Assembly: GCF_024273195.1 (NCBI RefSeq)
Contig: NZ_JAMZCU010000003.1
Coordinates: 186,001-250,000, forward strand
Direction: 5' to 3'
DNA from: Devosia ureilytica
GTDB lineage: Bacteria; Pseudomonadota; Alphaproteobacteria; Rhizobiales; Devosiaceae
Length of the DNA stretch: 64,000 nt
Both the position numbers and the translations under genes were made by a program. The notes beneath the pieces are model-generated. The model saw only the letters and a program-made list of their open reading frames with translations, had not been told where the DNA came from and made no database searches. Of the stretch, positions 25,724 through 35,724 are shown piece by piece; position 1 is the first letter of the stretch, and every line of letters starts with the position of its first letter.

Positions 25724-26060
25724 GCCCGCAAGGGCTATGGCGATAAATGGTCATTGTAATAAACCCATCGGACCCGGGGGCAGTACCCGGCGTCTCCACC
25801 ATCTCCTCCTCTCCGGGGAAGAGCCAATGGGGACGAAACAGGATCGACGAGGGCGTAAAGAGTGTGCTTTTGCTCGGTGAGGTACCACCGTTATCGGTCC
25901 GAAACTTATAGTTGCAAATGACAACCATAAGGCTCCGGTCGCTCTCGCCGCGTAAGCGGTGCTAGCACTGGGAATTAAGTCCTCCGCTCCTAGCCGGGCG
26001 ACAGGCGGGGTTCGCAGGCACCTGGCAACAGAAGCCTGCACTCAATCCCCTTTGCCAGCC
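25724..26060 (+). ncRNA. ssrA: Transfer-messenger RNA, circularly permuted two-piece form
   Basis: The acceptor piece comes first and ends CCCGGCGTCTCCACCA at 25801, with CCA encoded. A 27-nt spacer (25802-25828) follows. The coding piece starts GGGGACGAAACAGGATCGAC at 25829. The two ends pair as an acceptor stem, GGGGACG with CGTCTCC, containing the G3-U wobble that makes it an alanine acceptor. The tag frame is 25914-25955, giving ANDNHKAPVALAA then TAA. This permuted order is characteristic of alphaproteobacteria. The RNA rescues stalled ribosomes with SmpB and tags products for ClpXP. The 5' end is from the promoter; the 3' end (about 26060) is estimated from usual size. Confidence 0.93.
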
Positions 26061-26180
26061 GTTCCACGCGCCTTTGTCCTTGAAATCTCTCGGAACGTAG
26101 GGCTGATATGGGCCGTCGGGATTCTATCCGGCACGACTGGATCACTTCACTGTTTCGCGGAAACCACGAAATGATCTAAG

Positions 26181-26241
26181 TCTTTGTTTTATCGCGTTTC
26201 CGAACCGCAAAACCGAAGCCACTTTTGCTGGAAGCGCTCTA
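26181..26241. repeat. Dispersed intergenic repeat of Hyphomicrobiales type
   Basis: The stretch contains CGCGTTTCCGAACCGCAAAA, CCACTTTTGCTGGAAG and GCGCTCTA. I recognise this as a short intergenic repeat scattered through many rhizobial-type genomes. It ends a few bases before the Shine-Dalgarno of sspB. Partial resemblance (CGGAAAACGCTCTA) recurs at about 26978-26991. Confidence 0.6.
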
Positions 26242-26255
26242 GGAGAACAGGCACC

Positions 26256-26744
26256 ATGGCCGAAGACCACATGCGATACGACATTCTCGCCCAGGAAGCC
26301 CTGCGCGGCGTCGTGCGCAAGGTGTTGGCCGAAGTGTCACGGACCGGCCTGCCCGGCGAGCACCATTTCTTTATCTCCTTCGCCACGCGTGCGCCCGGCG
26401 TGCGCATCAGCGAAGAGCTGCTCAAGCAGTACGACAAGGAAATGACCATCGTGCTGCAAAACCAGTATTGGGACCTCAAGGTCACCGAAAGCAGCTTCGA
26501 GGTCGGCCTGAGCTTCAATGGCCAGCCCGAAATGCTGCATATCCCCTTCGCGGCCATCAAGGGGTTCTTCGATCCCTCGGTGCAGTTTGGCCTGCAGTTC
26601 GATCCGGCCACCGCCCCCGATGAGCGGGACGCCGAAGAGGCGGAAGCCGACGCACAGACTGAAGAGGCAGCCGACGGCGCAGCGCCCGCAGAGGCCAGCG
26701 GCGAAAAGGTCATCAGCCTCGACGCCTTCCGCAAGAAGCCCTGA
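26256..26744 (+). CDS. sspB: SspB-family ClpXP adaptor (alpha type)
   Basis: A 162-residue adaptor that binds the ssrA tag and delivers tagged proteins to ClpXP. The substrate-binding domain covers about residues 1-115: MRYDILAQEALRGVVRKVL, then HHFFISFATRAPGVRISEEL, with FNGQPEMLHIPFAAIKGFFD. A flexible acidic Ala/Glu linker follows, and the C-terminus VISLDAFRKKP is the probable ClpX-binding tail. AGGAG lies 10 bases before the ATG. It is encoded about 200 bp downstream of the tmRNA whose tag it should recognise. Confidence 0.92.
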   Translation: MAEDHMRYDILAQEALRGVVRKVLAEVSRTGLPGEHHFFISFATRAPGVRISEELLKQYDKEMTIVLQNQYWDLKVTESSFEVGLSFNGQPEMLHIPFAAIKGFFDPSVQFGLQFDPATAPDERDAEEAEADAQTEEAADGAAPAEASGEKVISLDAFRKKP

Positions 26745-26762
26745 TCCGCACAGGATCAAGGC

Positions 26763-26969
26763 ATGGAAAAGCGCTCTTTCTCCATTGCTGGACACCGCAC
26801 ATCCATCGCGCTTGAGCCCGAGTTCTGGCGCGGGCTTGAGGCCATGGCGAACACGCGTCAGCTCAGCCTTGCCGGCCTCATTCGCGAAATCGACGAAAAT
26901 CGTCAGACCACCAATTTGTCATCGGCGGTCCGGCTTGCCGTGCTGGCCTGGTATCGCGATCCGCGCTGA
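26763..26969 (+). CDS. Ribbon-helix-helix domain protein
   Basis: A 68-residue protein with an N-terminal beta-strand (RSFSIAGHRTSIALEP) and two helices (EFWRGLEAMANTRQLSLAGL; then an Arg/Leu-rich helix ending AVRLAVLAWYRDPR). This is the RHH_4 type often found near sspB in Hyphomicrobiales. It probably binds DNA as a dimer; its target is unknown. It begins 18 bp after the sspB stop, so it is likely co-transcribed. Confidence 0.85.
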   Translation: MEKRSFSIAGHRTSIALEPEFWRGLEAMANTRQLSLAGLIREIDENRQTTNLSSAVRLAVLAWYRDPR

Positions 26970-26987
26970 TCTGCGCCGGAAAACGCT

Positions 26988-29900
26988 CTATTGCTCCGGG
27001 ATGAGCTGGATCGGCTGATTGACGCCATTGCCGATGGGCTGGTTCACGCCCGGCTGGAAACCGAGGTCCAGCGGCTGCCCGACGGGCGCTTCGGGGTCAG
27101 CCGCATCACCCTGCTCTTCCAGCAGGCGCTCTTCCTCAAGCCGACGCGCTTCTTCCTCGGCCGCCAGCCGCGCTGCTTCTTCCGCAGCCGCTCGACGGCG
27201 TTGTTCCTCGATCAACCGATTGCGCTCCTGAGCCGCTGCGCGCTGCCGCGCTTCGTCTTCGAGCCGCAAGGTTTCAAGGCGATCCACCTCAAGCTCATTG
27301 GCTCGCACCTGGATGGCGGCAACCATTTCGGTGAGGTCGAGCGTGACCACGGGGTCGATGATCGTACCGCCCAGCCGGGTGAGGATGCGGGCACTGTCAG
27401 TTTCAACAAGGCCACTGGGATCGACATAATCGCGCGGGGTCAGCACGAAAGTGCCGTCGAGGCCCAGGCGCTCAAGCATGACATTGAGATTGCCGGCCAG
27501 CCGCCCGCCCACGCCCTCAACAATGAAATTGGCCAGGCGCACGGTGCCGCCGGCAATGGTGAACGCTCCCTGTGCCTCGCTGGCGAGGAATTCGCCTTGC
27601 GACAAGGCAAGACCGATCAGGGTTTCGAGCGCATCGGCGTCGGTATTGAGCACATCCTCGATGCTCGCGATGGCCGGATAAACCGCAGGCGCCAGACCTT
27701 CGACGGTGAAATCGGCAATGGAGAAATTACCCTCGCCGGTCAGGCTGCGCAGCGTATCGGCCAAGCTCGCGCCGGTCCCCTCGAATTGCAACCCGGCGTC
27801 AACTCGACCAGATAGGCCGCGACCAACGGCCTCGGGGGCCAGCGCGTCGAGATCGACGCCCGCCAAAGTCACCTGCCCGGAAACGCTCCGTTCAGCCAGA
27901 GACCCGGCACAGCATTGATCGAGCGACAGACCCAAGGTGCCGCCCCCCACCTCGGCGATGAGCGCCTTGATGGCCACGGATTGCGGGCTCCACGAATAGG
28001 TGAAATCGGTCTGGTCCAGCAGCGGGTTGCCATTGGCGGTTATGGCCGTCGTGGTGACGGCGATATCGCCGCGCGAGGGGCGCTCGACAGCATTTGCGGC
28101 CAGCGGACCTTCCGGCCACACGCCGTCTCCAGCGCCGATCAAGGCATCGCTTCCGAAGACAGCGGCGGCCAGCCCGGATGCGTCCAGCCTGTCGATGGCG
28201 AGTTCGCCCGAAAAGCTGGGCAATTGCCCCAGGCGCTGCATGGAAATGTCGCCGCCGAACCCGGCGTCGCCGGCCACCCCGGAAATATTGCTCAATGCAA
28301 GATTGCGTAGTCCCTCAAAGCGAACGCCGGCGCTGGCCTCCATTGCCGGCAAACTTGCGCCCCGCGCGCCGACCAGCGCTGCCAGCCCGCTGGCATTGTC
28401 GAGCAGCACATCCATGGTGCCCTCGCCGCTAATCTCACCGGATGGGGCCAGCCGCAGGCCACCAAAATAGCTCATCGACTGTCCGCCCTGACTAAGAGCA
28501 ACCCGGCCATCGAACCCGTCAGCAGCGTTACCTTCGGCAAAAAGGCTGGCGATCAGCGCCCCCTCCCCGGAAAAGAGCGGCACGGCCTCCAACCCGAATT
28601 GCGCCAGCGCAGCCTCGCTGTCGCCGGATTCCAGCGACACGACCAGCCGCAACTCATCCTGGCCCAATCGGGGGAGACCTCCGGCCATTTCGGCACGCAG
28701 GTCAAGCGCAGTCGATCCGAGATCACCACCCAGCGTCAGCACCTGACCCGCCCCCGTTTCGGCGTCGGCCAGGAGGAATTGCAGGTCACCCGGCCAGGCG
28801 CCTTCCAGCGCCTGCTGCCAGCCAAAGGGCATGCCGACCATCTCATAGGCCGCGGCGAGACCCGGCGCGTCGGCAGAGGTCACGCCCAGCTGGCCGGAGC
28901 CGGTGATGCGCGGCTCGGCCAAGGCGCCCGAAAGGCGCACTGTTGAGCTGAGCGCAAGGCCCCCCCAATCGTCAGCAGAGAGCTGGGAAAAACGTATGGC
29001 AGCGGGCGACCATTGCGCCTCGGCCACCAGATTTTCGGCAGGCAGCCCCAGCACATCGACCGTAGCGGCGTTGATGGAAAAGCTGCCATCGGGGAAGCTG
29101 ATGGCAAAATTGCCATTGCCGACGACATCGGGCACCAGCGCCAGAAGGGCCTGGGTTTCACCGGCACCAAGCTGACCCAATTGCAGCACGGTATCGAGCC
29201 GTGGTTCGGCACCAAAGCCAAGACGCAATTCGAACCCGTGCTCCTCGCCGTCCAGCGTCAACCGGCCATTGCTCAGCCCGAAGGCGTCGCCCGCCAGCAT
29301 CAGGCGACCTTGGAGCCCCCCCGGCATGTTGAACAGCGGATTGTCCTCGCTGGGTCGCTTCCAGAGTTGCGCCAGGGCTTCAAGGCGCGCGGCCACGACG
29401 CTGACATCACCTTTGAACCCAACCATGTTGTCTTCATTGCTGACCGAACCGGAAAACCGGAGTTCGGTTTCCCCCGGCAGACGAGCCACGGCCTGTTCGA
29501 CCGTCCAGATATCGCCGTCGGTCGTTGCGTCGAGCCGCAGTTCCCGGAGCGCAAACCCGCGAAGGCCCACCTCGGCCAGGTCGATCCCCAACCGACCCGG
29601 CATGGGCGGCAGGGGCGGCGCCGGAATTTCGGACAGCAGACGCACGAATTCATAGGGCAACTCGCTGACGATCTCGGTGGCATCGCGCGGCGGCAGGGAA
29701 AAGACGCCGCCCGAAATCACCGCATCGAAACTGCGCCGCGTGCCCAGCTGAATGCTGGCAGCGCCCGTGAGACGCATGCCGGCCCGGTTTTCATCGGGGT
29801 GGAGGGTATAACCGCTGAGCACAACGCGGTCGGTGGAAACCGTCATGGCGCTTTCCAGCACCAGGTCGCCGCGAATGTCATCGGCTTGTTCGGCCATGGG

Positions 29901-30623
29901 CGGCGCCTGCCGATAGGTCAGGTCGCCCTCGAATTTCGGCGCGGCGCCCGCAGTGAGAACACCTTCCACGGTCAGGGAAAAGGCGCCAAGCGCCTCGCGC
30001 ACAAAGCTCGAAATGCGCGCCGCCCCGTCGCTGTCGGCACTGCCTGAATTGACCCGCAGGTCGTAGTGCGCATCGCCATAATCGGCTCGGCCCTGAAACT
30101 GGAACGGCCCCACAAAGCTGGCCAGTTGCAGGTCGCCATCGATGCGCTCAAGCGTGAAGGTCTCGGCCGAACGCAGATCTTCCAGACGAATGCTGCCATT
30201 GGAGATGCGCGCATGCCCAAGCGCCACGCCGCTGCCAGCGCCGCTCAGGTCGACGCCGCTGCCGAACAGGCCGTTCTCGTCCACGGTGAGATGGACCACC
30301 GGCGCTTCGAGGCTGAGGGCCGTGACATTGTAGATATCGCGCAGGAAATCCATGAGGACGAATTCGGCTTCGACCGCACCAACGGTCGCCGCCGGCGCTT
30401 CGGCATCGCCCACCACGACATCAGCAAAGGCGAGACGCGGGCTGGGCAGCAGCGAAAACGAGATATCGCCGCGAATCGTCACATCGGCGCCCAGCACCCC
30501 GCTCGCCAGCACCTCCATGCGGTCGCGATAATCGCCCCACTGGATGAAGCGCGGCGCAATGAAGGCGCCGGCCAGCACCACAATGGCGAAAATGCCGACC
30601 ACGATATAGATGCGATTGAGCAC
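26988..30623 (-). CDS. AsmA family protein
   Basis: A very large protein (1,211 aa) anchored by one N-terminal helix (VLNRIYIVVGIFAIVVLAGA). A long repetitive beta-groove region follows; AsmA-like proteins are thought to bridge inner and outer membranes and move phospholipids. The N-terminal domain has the family pattern GDYRDRMEVLASGVLGADVT and LLPSPRLAFADV. The C-terminal AsmA_2-like domain has FSIADFTVEGLAPAVYPAI and LDGTFVLTPRDYVDPSG. The last 130 residues are a Glu/Arg/Ala-rich coiled coil ending in a Pro/Asn/Gln-rich tail. I choose the GTG at 30623, which directly starts the membrane anchor; 53 upstream residues run into the next gene's terminator and are rejected. Confidence 0.9.
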   Translation of the reverse strand: MLNRIYIVVGIFAIVVLAGAFIAPRFIQWGDYRDRMEVLASGVLGADVTIRGDISFSLLPSPRLAFADVVVGDAEAPAATVGAVEAEFVLMDFLRDIYNVTALSLEAPVVHLTVDENGLFGSGVDLSGAGSGVALGHARISNGSIRLEDLRSAETFTLERIDGDLQLASFVGPFQFQGRADYGDAHYDLRVNSGSADSDGAARISSFVREALGAFSLTVEGVLTAGAAPKFEGDLTYRQAPPMAEQADDIRGDLVLESAMTVSTDRVVLSGYTLHPDENRAGMRLTGAASIQLGTRRSFDAVISGGVFSLPPRDATEIVSELPYEFVRLLSEIPAPPLPPMPGRLGIDLAEVGLRGFALRELRLDATTDGDIWTVEQAVARLPGETELRFSGSVSNEDNMVGFKGDVSVVAARLEALAQLWKRPSEDNPLFNMPGGLQGRLMLAGDAFGLSNGRLTLDGEEHGFELRLGFGAEPRLDTVLQLGQLGAGETQALLALVPDVVGNGNFAISFPDGSFSINAATVDVLGLPAENLVAEAQWSPAAIRFSQLSADDWGGLALSSTVRLSGALAEPRITGSGQLGVTSADAPGLAAAYEMVGMPFGWQQALEGAWPGDLQFLLADAETGAGQVLTLGGDLGSTALDLRAEMAGGLPRLGQDELRLVVSLESGDSEAALAQFGLEAVPLFSGEGALIASLFAEGNAADGFDGRVALSQGGQSMSYFGGLRLAPSGEISGEGTMDVLLDNASGLAALVGARGASLPAMEASAGVRFEGLRNLALSNISGVAGDAGFGGDISMQRLGQLPSFSGELAIDRLDASGLAAAVFGSDALIGAGDGVWPEGPLAANAVERPSRGDIAVTTTAITANGNPLLDQTDFTYSWSPQSVAIKALIAEVGGGTLGLSLDQCCAGSLAERSVSGQVTLAGVDLDALAPEAVGRGLSGRVDAGLQFEGTGASLADTLRSLTGEGNFSIADFTVEGLAPAVYPAIASIEDVLNTDADALETLIGLALSQGEFLASEAQGAFTIAGGTVRLANFIVEGVGGRLAGNLNVMLERLGLDGTFVLTPRDYVDPSGLVETDSARILTRLGGTIIDPVVTLDLTEMVAAIQVRANELEVDRLETLRLEDEARQRAAAQERNRLIEEQRRRAAAEEAARLAAEEEARRLEEERLLEEQGDAADPEAPVGQPLDLGFQPGVNQPIGNGVNQPIQLIPEQ

Positions 30624-30736
30624 TGTGCCTGATCTGCCCCGGCTGGAAACGGACGCGAGTGTAGGCACTTGGCCAGCAGGCGCAAGGCCGATGAGGCGGA
30701 ATTGAGTGGGGGACAGGGGCGCGTCACCCCACCCGG

Positions 30737-30769
30737 TAAAAGCAAGCGGCCGGGCTATTGCCCGGCCGC
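30737..30769 (-). terminator. Rho-independent terminator of the phytase-like gene
   Basis: A perfect 10-bp stem GCGGCCGGGC/GCCCGGCCGC with a 4-nt loop (30746-30769), followed on the minus strand by TTGCTTTT. It lies 26 bp after the stop of the esterase/phytase-like gene and separates it from the AsmA gene. Confidence 0.85.
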
Positions 30770-30794
30770 CCGTCGAGGTCAAGGGAGGTGACCT

Positions 30795-32972
30795 TTAGAG
30801 GTTGAACGACCAGAACATGGTCTCGCCCGATGAATCGTCGACGCCGTCATTGTCGGTGACCGCGAAGCCGGTGCCGGCCGCATCGATGGCGAAGCCTTCG
30901 ACCTTGTCCAGCACATAGCCGCCGGTGGCAGTAAGGTCCGGGATGAAATCGCGCACCAGGGTCTTGGTGACGGTGGGCAATTCGCCGCCCAGCGCGCCGG
31001 GGACCAACTCGGAGACCGGCACGCTGTAAAGGGCCTTGAGCTGGGCCTTTTCGCCGATCTGATTGTCGCGCTCGACGATATAGACCAGGTCGCCATGAGC
31101 GGTGATTTCGGAGAGGCCAACCCAGGCGCCTTCTGCCGGGGCTTCGAGCGGGTAGTTCACCGCACCCCATTCGCCCGTGGCAGGCTTGTAGGACACGAGC
31201 TTGACCATGCCCTTGGCGTCGTTCTGCCACTCGCGCTGCATGGCGATCCAGAGCGTGGCGTCCTCGCCTTCCCCGACCATGGTGATGCCTTCGGCACCAA
31301 AGCGGATTTCCTCGGCGAGCAATTCGGCCGGGAACGGCACTTCCTTGGCGATCTTGCCGTCGGCCTTCACGCGATAGAGCGCATGCGGGATCAGGCGGTC
31401 GGTGCGGCCTTCCGAGGCCAGCCAGAACCCACCTTCGCCATCAAGCGCAATGCCCTCGAGGTCGAGCTTCTGGGCCGGGTCGCCATTGCGGGTCACGATG
31501 GTCTTGGTCGTGATGCGCGCCGGCTGGGCGGTGGCATCGATGGTGTAGATGGAAGGCTGGTTGCCCAGGAAGCTGTCGGACACCCCATAGAGCATGCCGG
31601 GTTTGTCGGCATCGGCGGCCAGACCCGACAGGGCAACCCAGCCCAACGGACGGCCATCGGCATCGAGATCGGAGATGATATGCGGGTAGGCCGGAGCCTC
31701 GGCATCGGCCAGCTCGAAAATCGATACATGGGACCGGGCAGCGCCATCGGCGCCCAGATCGGTCTCGTTGGCGGTGACCAGGAGATTGCGCGACGGGATC
31801 GCCACGGCACCCTCGGGGCCAATGCCCGAGGGCAGCGCCTGGACAAATTCCGCCTCCGCGCCGGTGTCCTTATAGACCGCAACGAGCGAAGCGCGCTCGA
31901 GGCCGATCAGCAGATAGGTGTCCTCACCGAAGGTGGCGACATCGACGCCTTCGGGCTCGACGCCCTTGGCATCGGAGCGCTTGTCGGGATAGTGGCCGAA
32001 CTGTGCGGCCAGATGATCGAGCGCGGCGCCGCTGTCGTAAAGCATTTCGCCCGACTTGCTGAAGATCGAGAAGCTGCGCGAACCGCCGTTGTAATCGCCT
32101 TCATTGGCAACGACGAAACGCTCGTCATCGATCCACTTGACCGCATCGGGTTCGCGCAGGCGCTCGGACTGCGAGCCGGTAAAATCGAGCGAACCATTGT
32201 CCTCGGTATCGATGCCTTCGAGATCGACCGAACCAGCGGAGAAATGCGCGGTCACTTCGCCCTTCTCACCGTCCACGATGACGAAATGGTTGTTTTCCTG
32301 GAGGGAAACCACGACCTCGTGCTGGCTGTTGATCGAGACATATTCCGGCTCTGGATCGTCACCGGCGATTTCGGCAAGCCCGGTCAGATCGACCAGCTTG
32401 AGGCTGTCGCAATCGACCACGCCGTCGGTGACATTCAGCAGCGCCAGAGCGCCAGCCGGCATCTGCGGAATTTCGCCGTCATTGAGGTCTTCGTCGCGCT
32501 CATTCTCGATGGCCACGGCGATCAGCGCGCCGTCGGCACTGCGGGCCACCGAATCCGGCTGGCCGCCGAGATCGCAGGAGGCTTCCACGGCCTGGCTCGC
32601 AAGATCAATCATGGAAAGATTGCCCGAGGGCGCCGTGAAGCTTTCCGAGGTGTTGACGCCGGCAAACACCTTGCCGCCATCCACCACAACGGTTGTCGGC
32701 TCGCCTTCGAGCGCCAGGAAGCCCTTGGCCTTGGGCAGTGTGGGGTCGGTGATGTCGACAAAGCCGATGCCGCCGGCCGGGCTGTCGGAATAGATCAGGG
32801 TCATGCCGTCTTCCGAGACGGTGATGATTTCCGCAGAGGTTTCCTCGGCGTCGGGCGTGTTGAGCGCGACCGGGAAATTGGCAATGCGGTTGAAATAGGG
32901 AGCGGCTTGAACGCCGGCCGTGGACAGGAGCAGGGCCGCGCTGAGCACGGCAAGACGCTTGTGAGCAGTCAT
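30795..32972 (-). CDS. Secreted esterase-like phytase-domain protein
   Basis: A 725-residue periplasmic or extracellular protein. Signal peptide MTAHKRLAVLSAALLLSTAG is cleaved near VQA-AP. The N-terminal half is a beta-propeller of choice-of-anchor type (GIGFVDITDPTLPKAKGF; later EPDAVKWIDDERFVVANEGD). The C-terminal half matches 'esterase-like activity of phytase' (LDLEGIALDGEGGFWLASEG; EEIRFGAEGITMVG; DKVEGFAIDAAGTGFAVTDN). Two cysteines (EASCDL and VVDCDS) could pair. The family may release phosphate from organic phosphates, but activity is rarely demonstrated. A GGGGGA precedes the ATG. It has its own terminator and is divergent from uvrD. Confidence 0.87.
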   Translation of the reverse strand: MTAHKRLAVLSAALLLSTAGVQAAPYFNRIANFPVALNTPDAEETSAEIITVSEDGMTLIYSDSPAGGIGFVDITDPTLPKAKGFLALEGEPTTVVVDGGKVFAGVNTSESFTAPSGNLSMIDLASQAVEASCDLGGQPDSVARSADGALIAVAIENERDEDLNDGEIPQMPAGALALLNVTDGVVDCDSLKLVDLTGLAEIAGDDPEPEYVSINSQHEVVVSLQENNHFVIVDGEKGEVTAHFSAGSVDLEGIDTEDNGSLDFTGSQSERLREPDAVKWIDDERFVVANEGDYNGGSRSFSIFSKSGEMLYDSGAALDHLAAQFGHYPDKRSDAKGVEPEGVDVATFGEDTYLLIGLERASLVAVYKDTGAEAEFVQALPSGIGPEGAVAIPSRNLLVTANETDLGADGAARSHVSIFELADAEAPAYPHIISDLDADGRPLGWVALSGLAADADKPGMLYGVSDSFLGNQPSIYTIDATAQPARITTKTIVTRNGDPAQKLDLEGIALDGEGGFWLASEGRTDRLIPHALYRVKADGKIAKEVPFPAELLAEEIRFGAEGITMVGEGEDATLWIAMQREWQNDAKGMVKLVSYKPATGEWGAVNYPLEAPAEGAWVGLSEITAHGDLVYIVERDNQIGEKAQLKALYSVPVSELVPGALGGELPTVTKTLVRDFIPDLTATGGYVLDKVEGFAIDAAGTGFAVTDNDGVDDSSGETMFWSFNL

Positions 32973-33181
32973 GATTTGGGTCCCCCAGAATGATGCGAGG
33001 CACCGCTTAGGCCTGGGGGAAAACAGATCGATGACAGCGCCATGACAATGGCGTGACAAGCCGGACTTCTATACAGGCGCCGCCGCAATCCCTATATTGC
33101 CCAAAGAGAACAAAATAAGATTCGTCAAGGCTCGGCCGTGCAGCTGCCCCGGTTGCGCGGACCTTGGAACAAGAAGCGCGC

Positions 33182-35518
33182 ATGGCCGACAATGCCCCCC
33201 TGCCCCGCCCCCAAGCCGGGCCGATTACCAGCCAGCTGGGCCGGCGCGAGCCGGATTATCTGAACGGACTGAACCCCGAGCAGCGCGACGCCGTGCTGAC
33301 AATTGACGGCCCCTTGCTGGTACTGGCCGGTGCGGGCACCGGCAAGACGCGGGTGCTGACAACACGGATTGCGCATATCCTGACGACCAAGCGCGCCTGG
33401 CCCTCGGAAATCCTGTCGGTGACGTTCACCAACAAGGCCGCCCGCGAGATGAAGGACCGCATCGCCCGGTTCGTCGGCGCCTCGGTGGAGGGCATGCCCT
33501 GGCTGGGGACGTTCCACTCTATCTCTGCCCGCATCCTGCGCCGTCATGCCGAACTGGTGGACTTGAAGTCCACCTTCACCATTCTCGATACCGACGACCA
33601 GATCCGGCTGATCAAGCAATTGCTGGCCGCCGAGAATATCGACGAGAAGCGCTGGCCGGCGCGTCAGTTTGCGGGGATGCTCGACGCCTGGAAAAACCGC
33701 GGGCTGCTGCCCAAGGACGTACCCGCCTCCGACAGCGGCTATTATGCCAATGGCAAGGGCGGCAAACTCTATCACGATTATCAGGCCCGGCTGAAAACGC
33801 TCAACGCCGCCGACTTCGGCGACCTGCTGCTCGAATGCATCCGCCTGTTCCGTGAAAACCCGGAGGTGCTGGCCGAGTATCACGCCAAGTTCAAATATAT
33901 GCTGGTGGACGAATACCAGGACAGCAACACCGCCCAATATCTGTGGCTGCGGCTGCTGGCGCAGGGCAAACCCGCCTCGGAAGCCAATATCTGCGTGGTG
34001 GGCGACGACGACCAGTCGATCTATGGCTGGCGCGGCGCCGAGGTGGACAATATCCTGCGCTTCGAGACCGACTTCCCCGGCGCCAAGGTGATCAAACTCG
34101 AGCGCAATTACCGCTCGACCGCCAATATCCTCAAGGCCGCCTCGACCATCATTGCCAATAACGAGGGACGGCTGGGCAAGACGCTGTTCACCGACATTGC
34201 CGAGGCGGGCGAGCCGATCTCGTTCACGCAGGTCTATGACAGCGAGGAAGAAGCCCGCACCGTGGGCGAGGAAATCGAGCAATACCAGCGCCAGGGCGAG
34301 GCGCTGAACTCGATGGCCATCCTGGTGCGCGCCTCGTTCCAGATGCGCGAATTCGAAGAGCGTTTCATCACGCTGGGGGTCAATTATCGCGTCGTCGGCG
34401 GCCCGCGGTTTTATGAGCGCAAGGAAATCCGCGACGCCCTGGCCTATCTGCGGCTGGTCGCCCAGCCGGCCGACGACCTGGCGTTTGAGCGCATCATCAA
34501 TGTGCCCAAGCGGGGCCTGGGCGACAGCACGGTCAAGATGCTGATGGAAACGGCGCGCCACCAGCGGGTGCCACTGCTGCAGGCCGTGCGCATGATGGTG
34601 GAAACCGAAGACCTCAAGCCCAAGCAGCGCACGACGCTACGCTCGCTGGTCGCCCAGTTCGACGATTGGGCCTGGCGCAGCGAGAGCCTTCCGCCCTACC
34701 AGCTGGTCGAACACATGCTTGAAGAAAGCGGCTATATGGACATGCTGGCCGCCGACAAATCGGTGGAATCCGAAGGTCGCAAGGAAAACCTCAAGGAACT
34801 CAGCCGCTCCATGGAGGAGTTCGAGACGCTTGGGGGCTTCCTGGAGCACATTTCGCTGGTGATGGACCGCGACAGCGCCGATGCCAGCGACGCCGTCACC
34901 ATCATGACCCTGCATTCGGCCAAGGGACTGGAATATAACACGGTTTTCCTTCCCGGCTGGGAGGATGGCACCTTCCCCAGCCAACGCTCGATGGACGAAA
35001 CCGGCCGCGCCGGCCTCGAAGAGGAACGGCGCCTCGCCTATGTCGGCATCACCCGTGGCCGCAAGCGCGTGCGCATTTCGGCGGCGCAGAACCGGCGTAT
35101 CCACGGCCTCTGGCAGTCGGCCATACCCTCACGCTTCATCGACGAACTGCCGCCCGACGCGGTTGAAGTCACCGACCGCGGCTCGGCCTATGGCGGCTAT
35201 GGCTATGGCGGCGGGGCGACCAGCCGGTTCAACAAGGCCGACCCGTTTGAAAGCGTCTATGAAACACCCGGCTGGCAGCGCGCCCGCGCCAACCAGTCCA
35301 ACCGCAAGGGCGGCGGTCCGCTGACCATCGACGGCGACCTTGTCGCCCGCTCAGTCGACCTCGGTGGCCAATCGAGCGGCTACGCTTTGGGCGAGCGCGT
35401 GTTCCATCTCAAGTTCGGCTATGGCGAAGTCATCCAGATCGAAGGCAACAAGCTGACTATCGATTTCGAGAAGGCGGGCACCAAGAAGGTGCTGGAGAGC
35501 TTTATCAAGAAGGGGTGA
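33182..35518 (+). CDS. uvrD: ATP-dependent DNA helicase UvrD/PcrA
   Basis: A 778-residue SF1A 3'-5' helicase for nucleotide-excision and mismatch repair and clearing RecA or RNA polymerase. Motifs in order: Q motif LNPEQRDAV; Walker [11 protein letters not shown]; Ia [12 protein letters not shown]; Walker [62 protein letters not shown] Gly/Tyr-rich linker (GGYGYGGG) leads to a Tudor-like C-terminal domain ([19 protein letters not shown]) that contacts RNA polymerase in PcrA. The ATG at 33182 is preferred over a TTG six codons earlier. GAACAAAATA upstream resembles half of a LexA site. Confidence 0.95.
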   Translation: MADNAPLPRPQAGPITSQLGRREPDYLNGLNPEQRDAVLTIDGPLLVLAGAGTGKTRVLTTRIAHILTTKRAWPSEILSVTFTNKAAREMKDRIARFVGASVEGMPWLGTFHSISARILRRHAELVDLKSTFTILDTDDQIRLIKQLLAAENIDEKRWPARQFAGMLDAWKNRGLLPKDVPASDSGYYANGKGGKLYHDYQARLKTLNAADFGDLLLECIRLFRENPEVLAEYHAKFKYMLVDEYQDSNTAQYLWLRLLAQGKPASEANICVVGDDDQSIYGWRGAEVDNILRFETDFPGAKVIKLERNYRSTANILKAASTIIANNEGRLGKTLFTDIAEAGEPISFTQVYDSEEEARTVGEEIEQYQRQGEALNSMAILVRASFQMREFEERFITLGVNYRVVGGPRFYERKEIRDALAYLRLVAQPADDLAFERIINVPKRGLGDSTVKMLMETARHQRVPLLQAVRMMVETEDLKPKQRTTLRSLVAQFDDWAWRSESLPPYQLVEHMLEESGYMDMLAADKSVESEGRKENLKELSRSMEEFETLGGFLEHISLVMDRDSADASDAVTIMTLHSAKGLEYNTVFLPGWEDGTFPSQRSMDETGRAGLEEERRLAYVGITRGRKRVRISAAQNRRIHGLWQSAIPSRFIDELPPDAVEVTDRGSAYGGYGYGGGATSRFNKADPFESVYETPGWQRARANQSNRKGGGPLTIDGDLVARSVDLGGQSSGYALGERVFHLKFGYGEVIQIEGNKLTIDFEKAGTKKVLESFIKKG

Positions 35519-35597
35519 GGCGGTGTGCTCACCCAATCTCGGTGCCGTCCTCGGGCTTGATCCGGGGACCAATGACAGCGCGCCCGATGTGGCCAGT

Positions 35598-35632
35598 GGC
35601 CCTCGGGTCAGGCCCGAGGGCGGCGCGGTGGG
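35598..35632. repeat. Class 2 palindromic repeat
   Basis: GGCCCTCGGG TCAG GCCCGAGGGC followed by GGCGCGGTGGGT. It is in the gap between uvrD and ybjQ and is the best-preserved copy in the window. Confidence 0.75.
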
Positions 35633-35724
35633 TCATAGAGAGACCGAGCCTTTCAAGGGCGGTCGGGCATCCTCTTGCGCGCAAGATAGAAAGCACCACA
35701 TCCTCCCATTATCAGGAGGACATC

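Noticed and set aside
25707..25928. 73-aa open frame opposite the tmRNA
   Set aside because: It lies entirely on the antisense of the ssrA acceptor and coding pieces.
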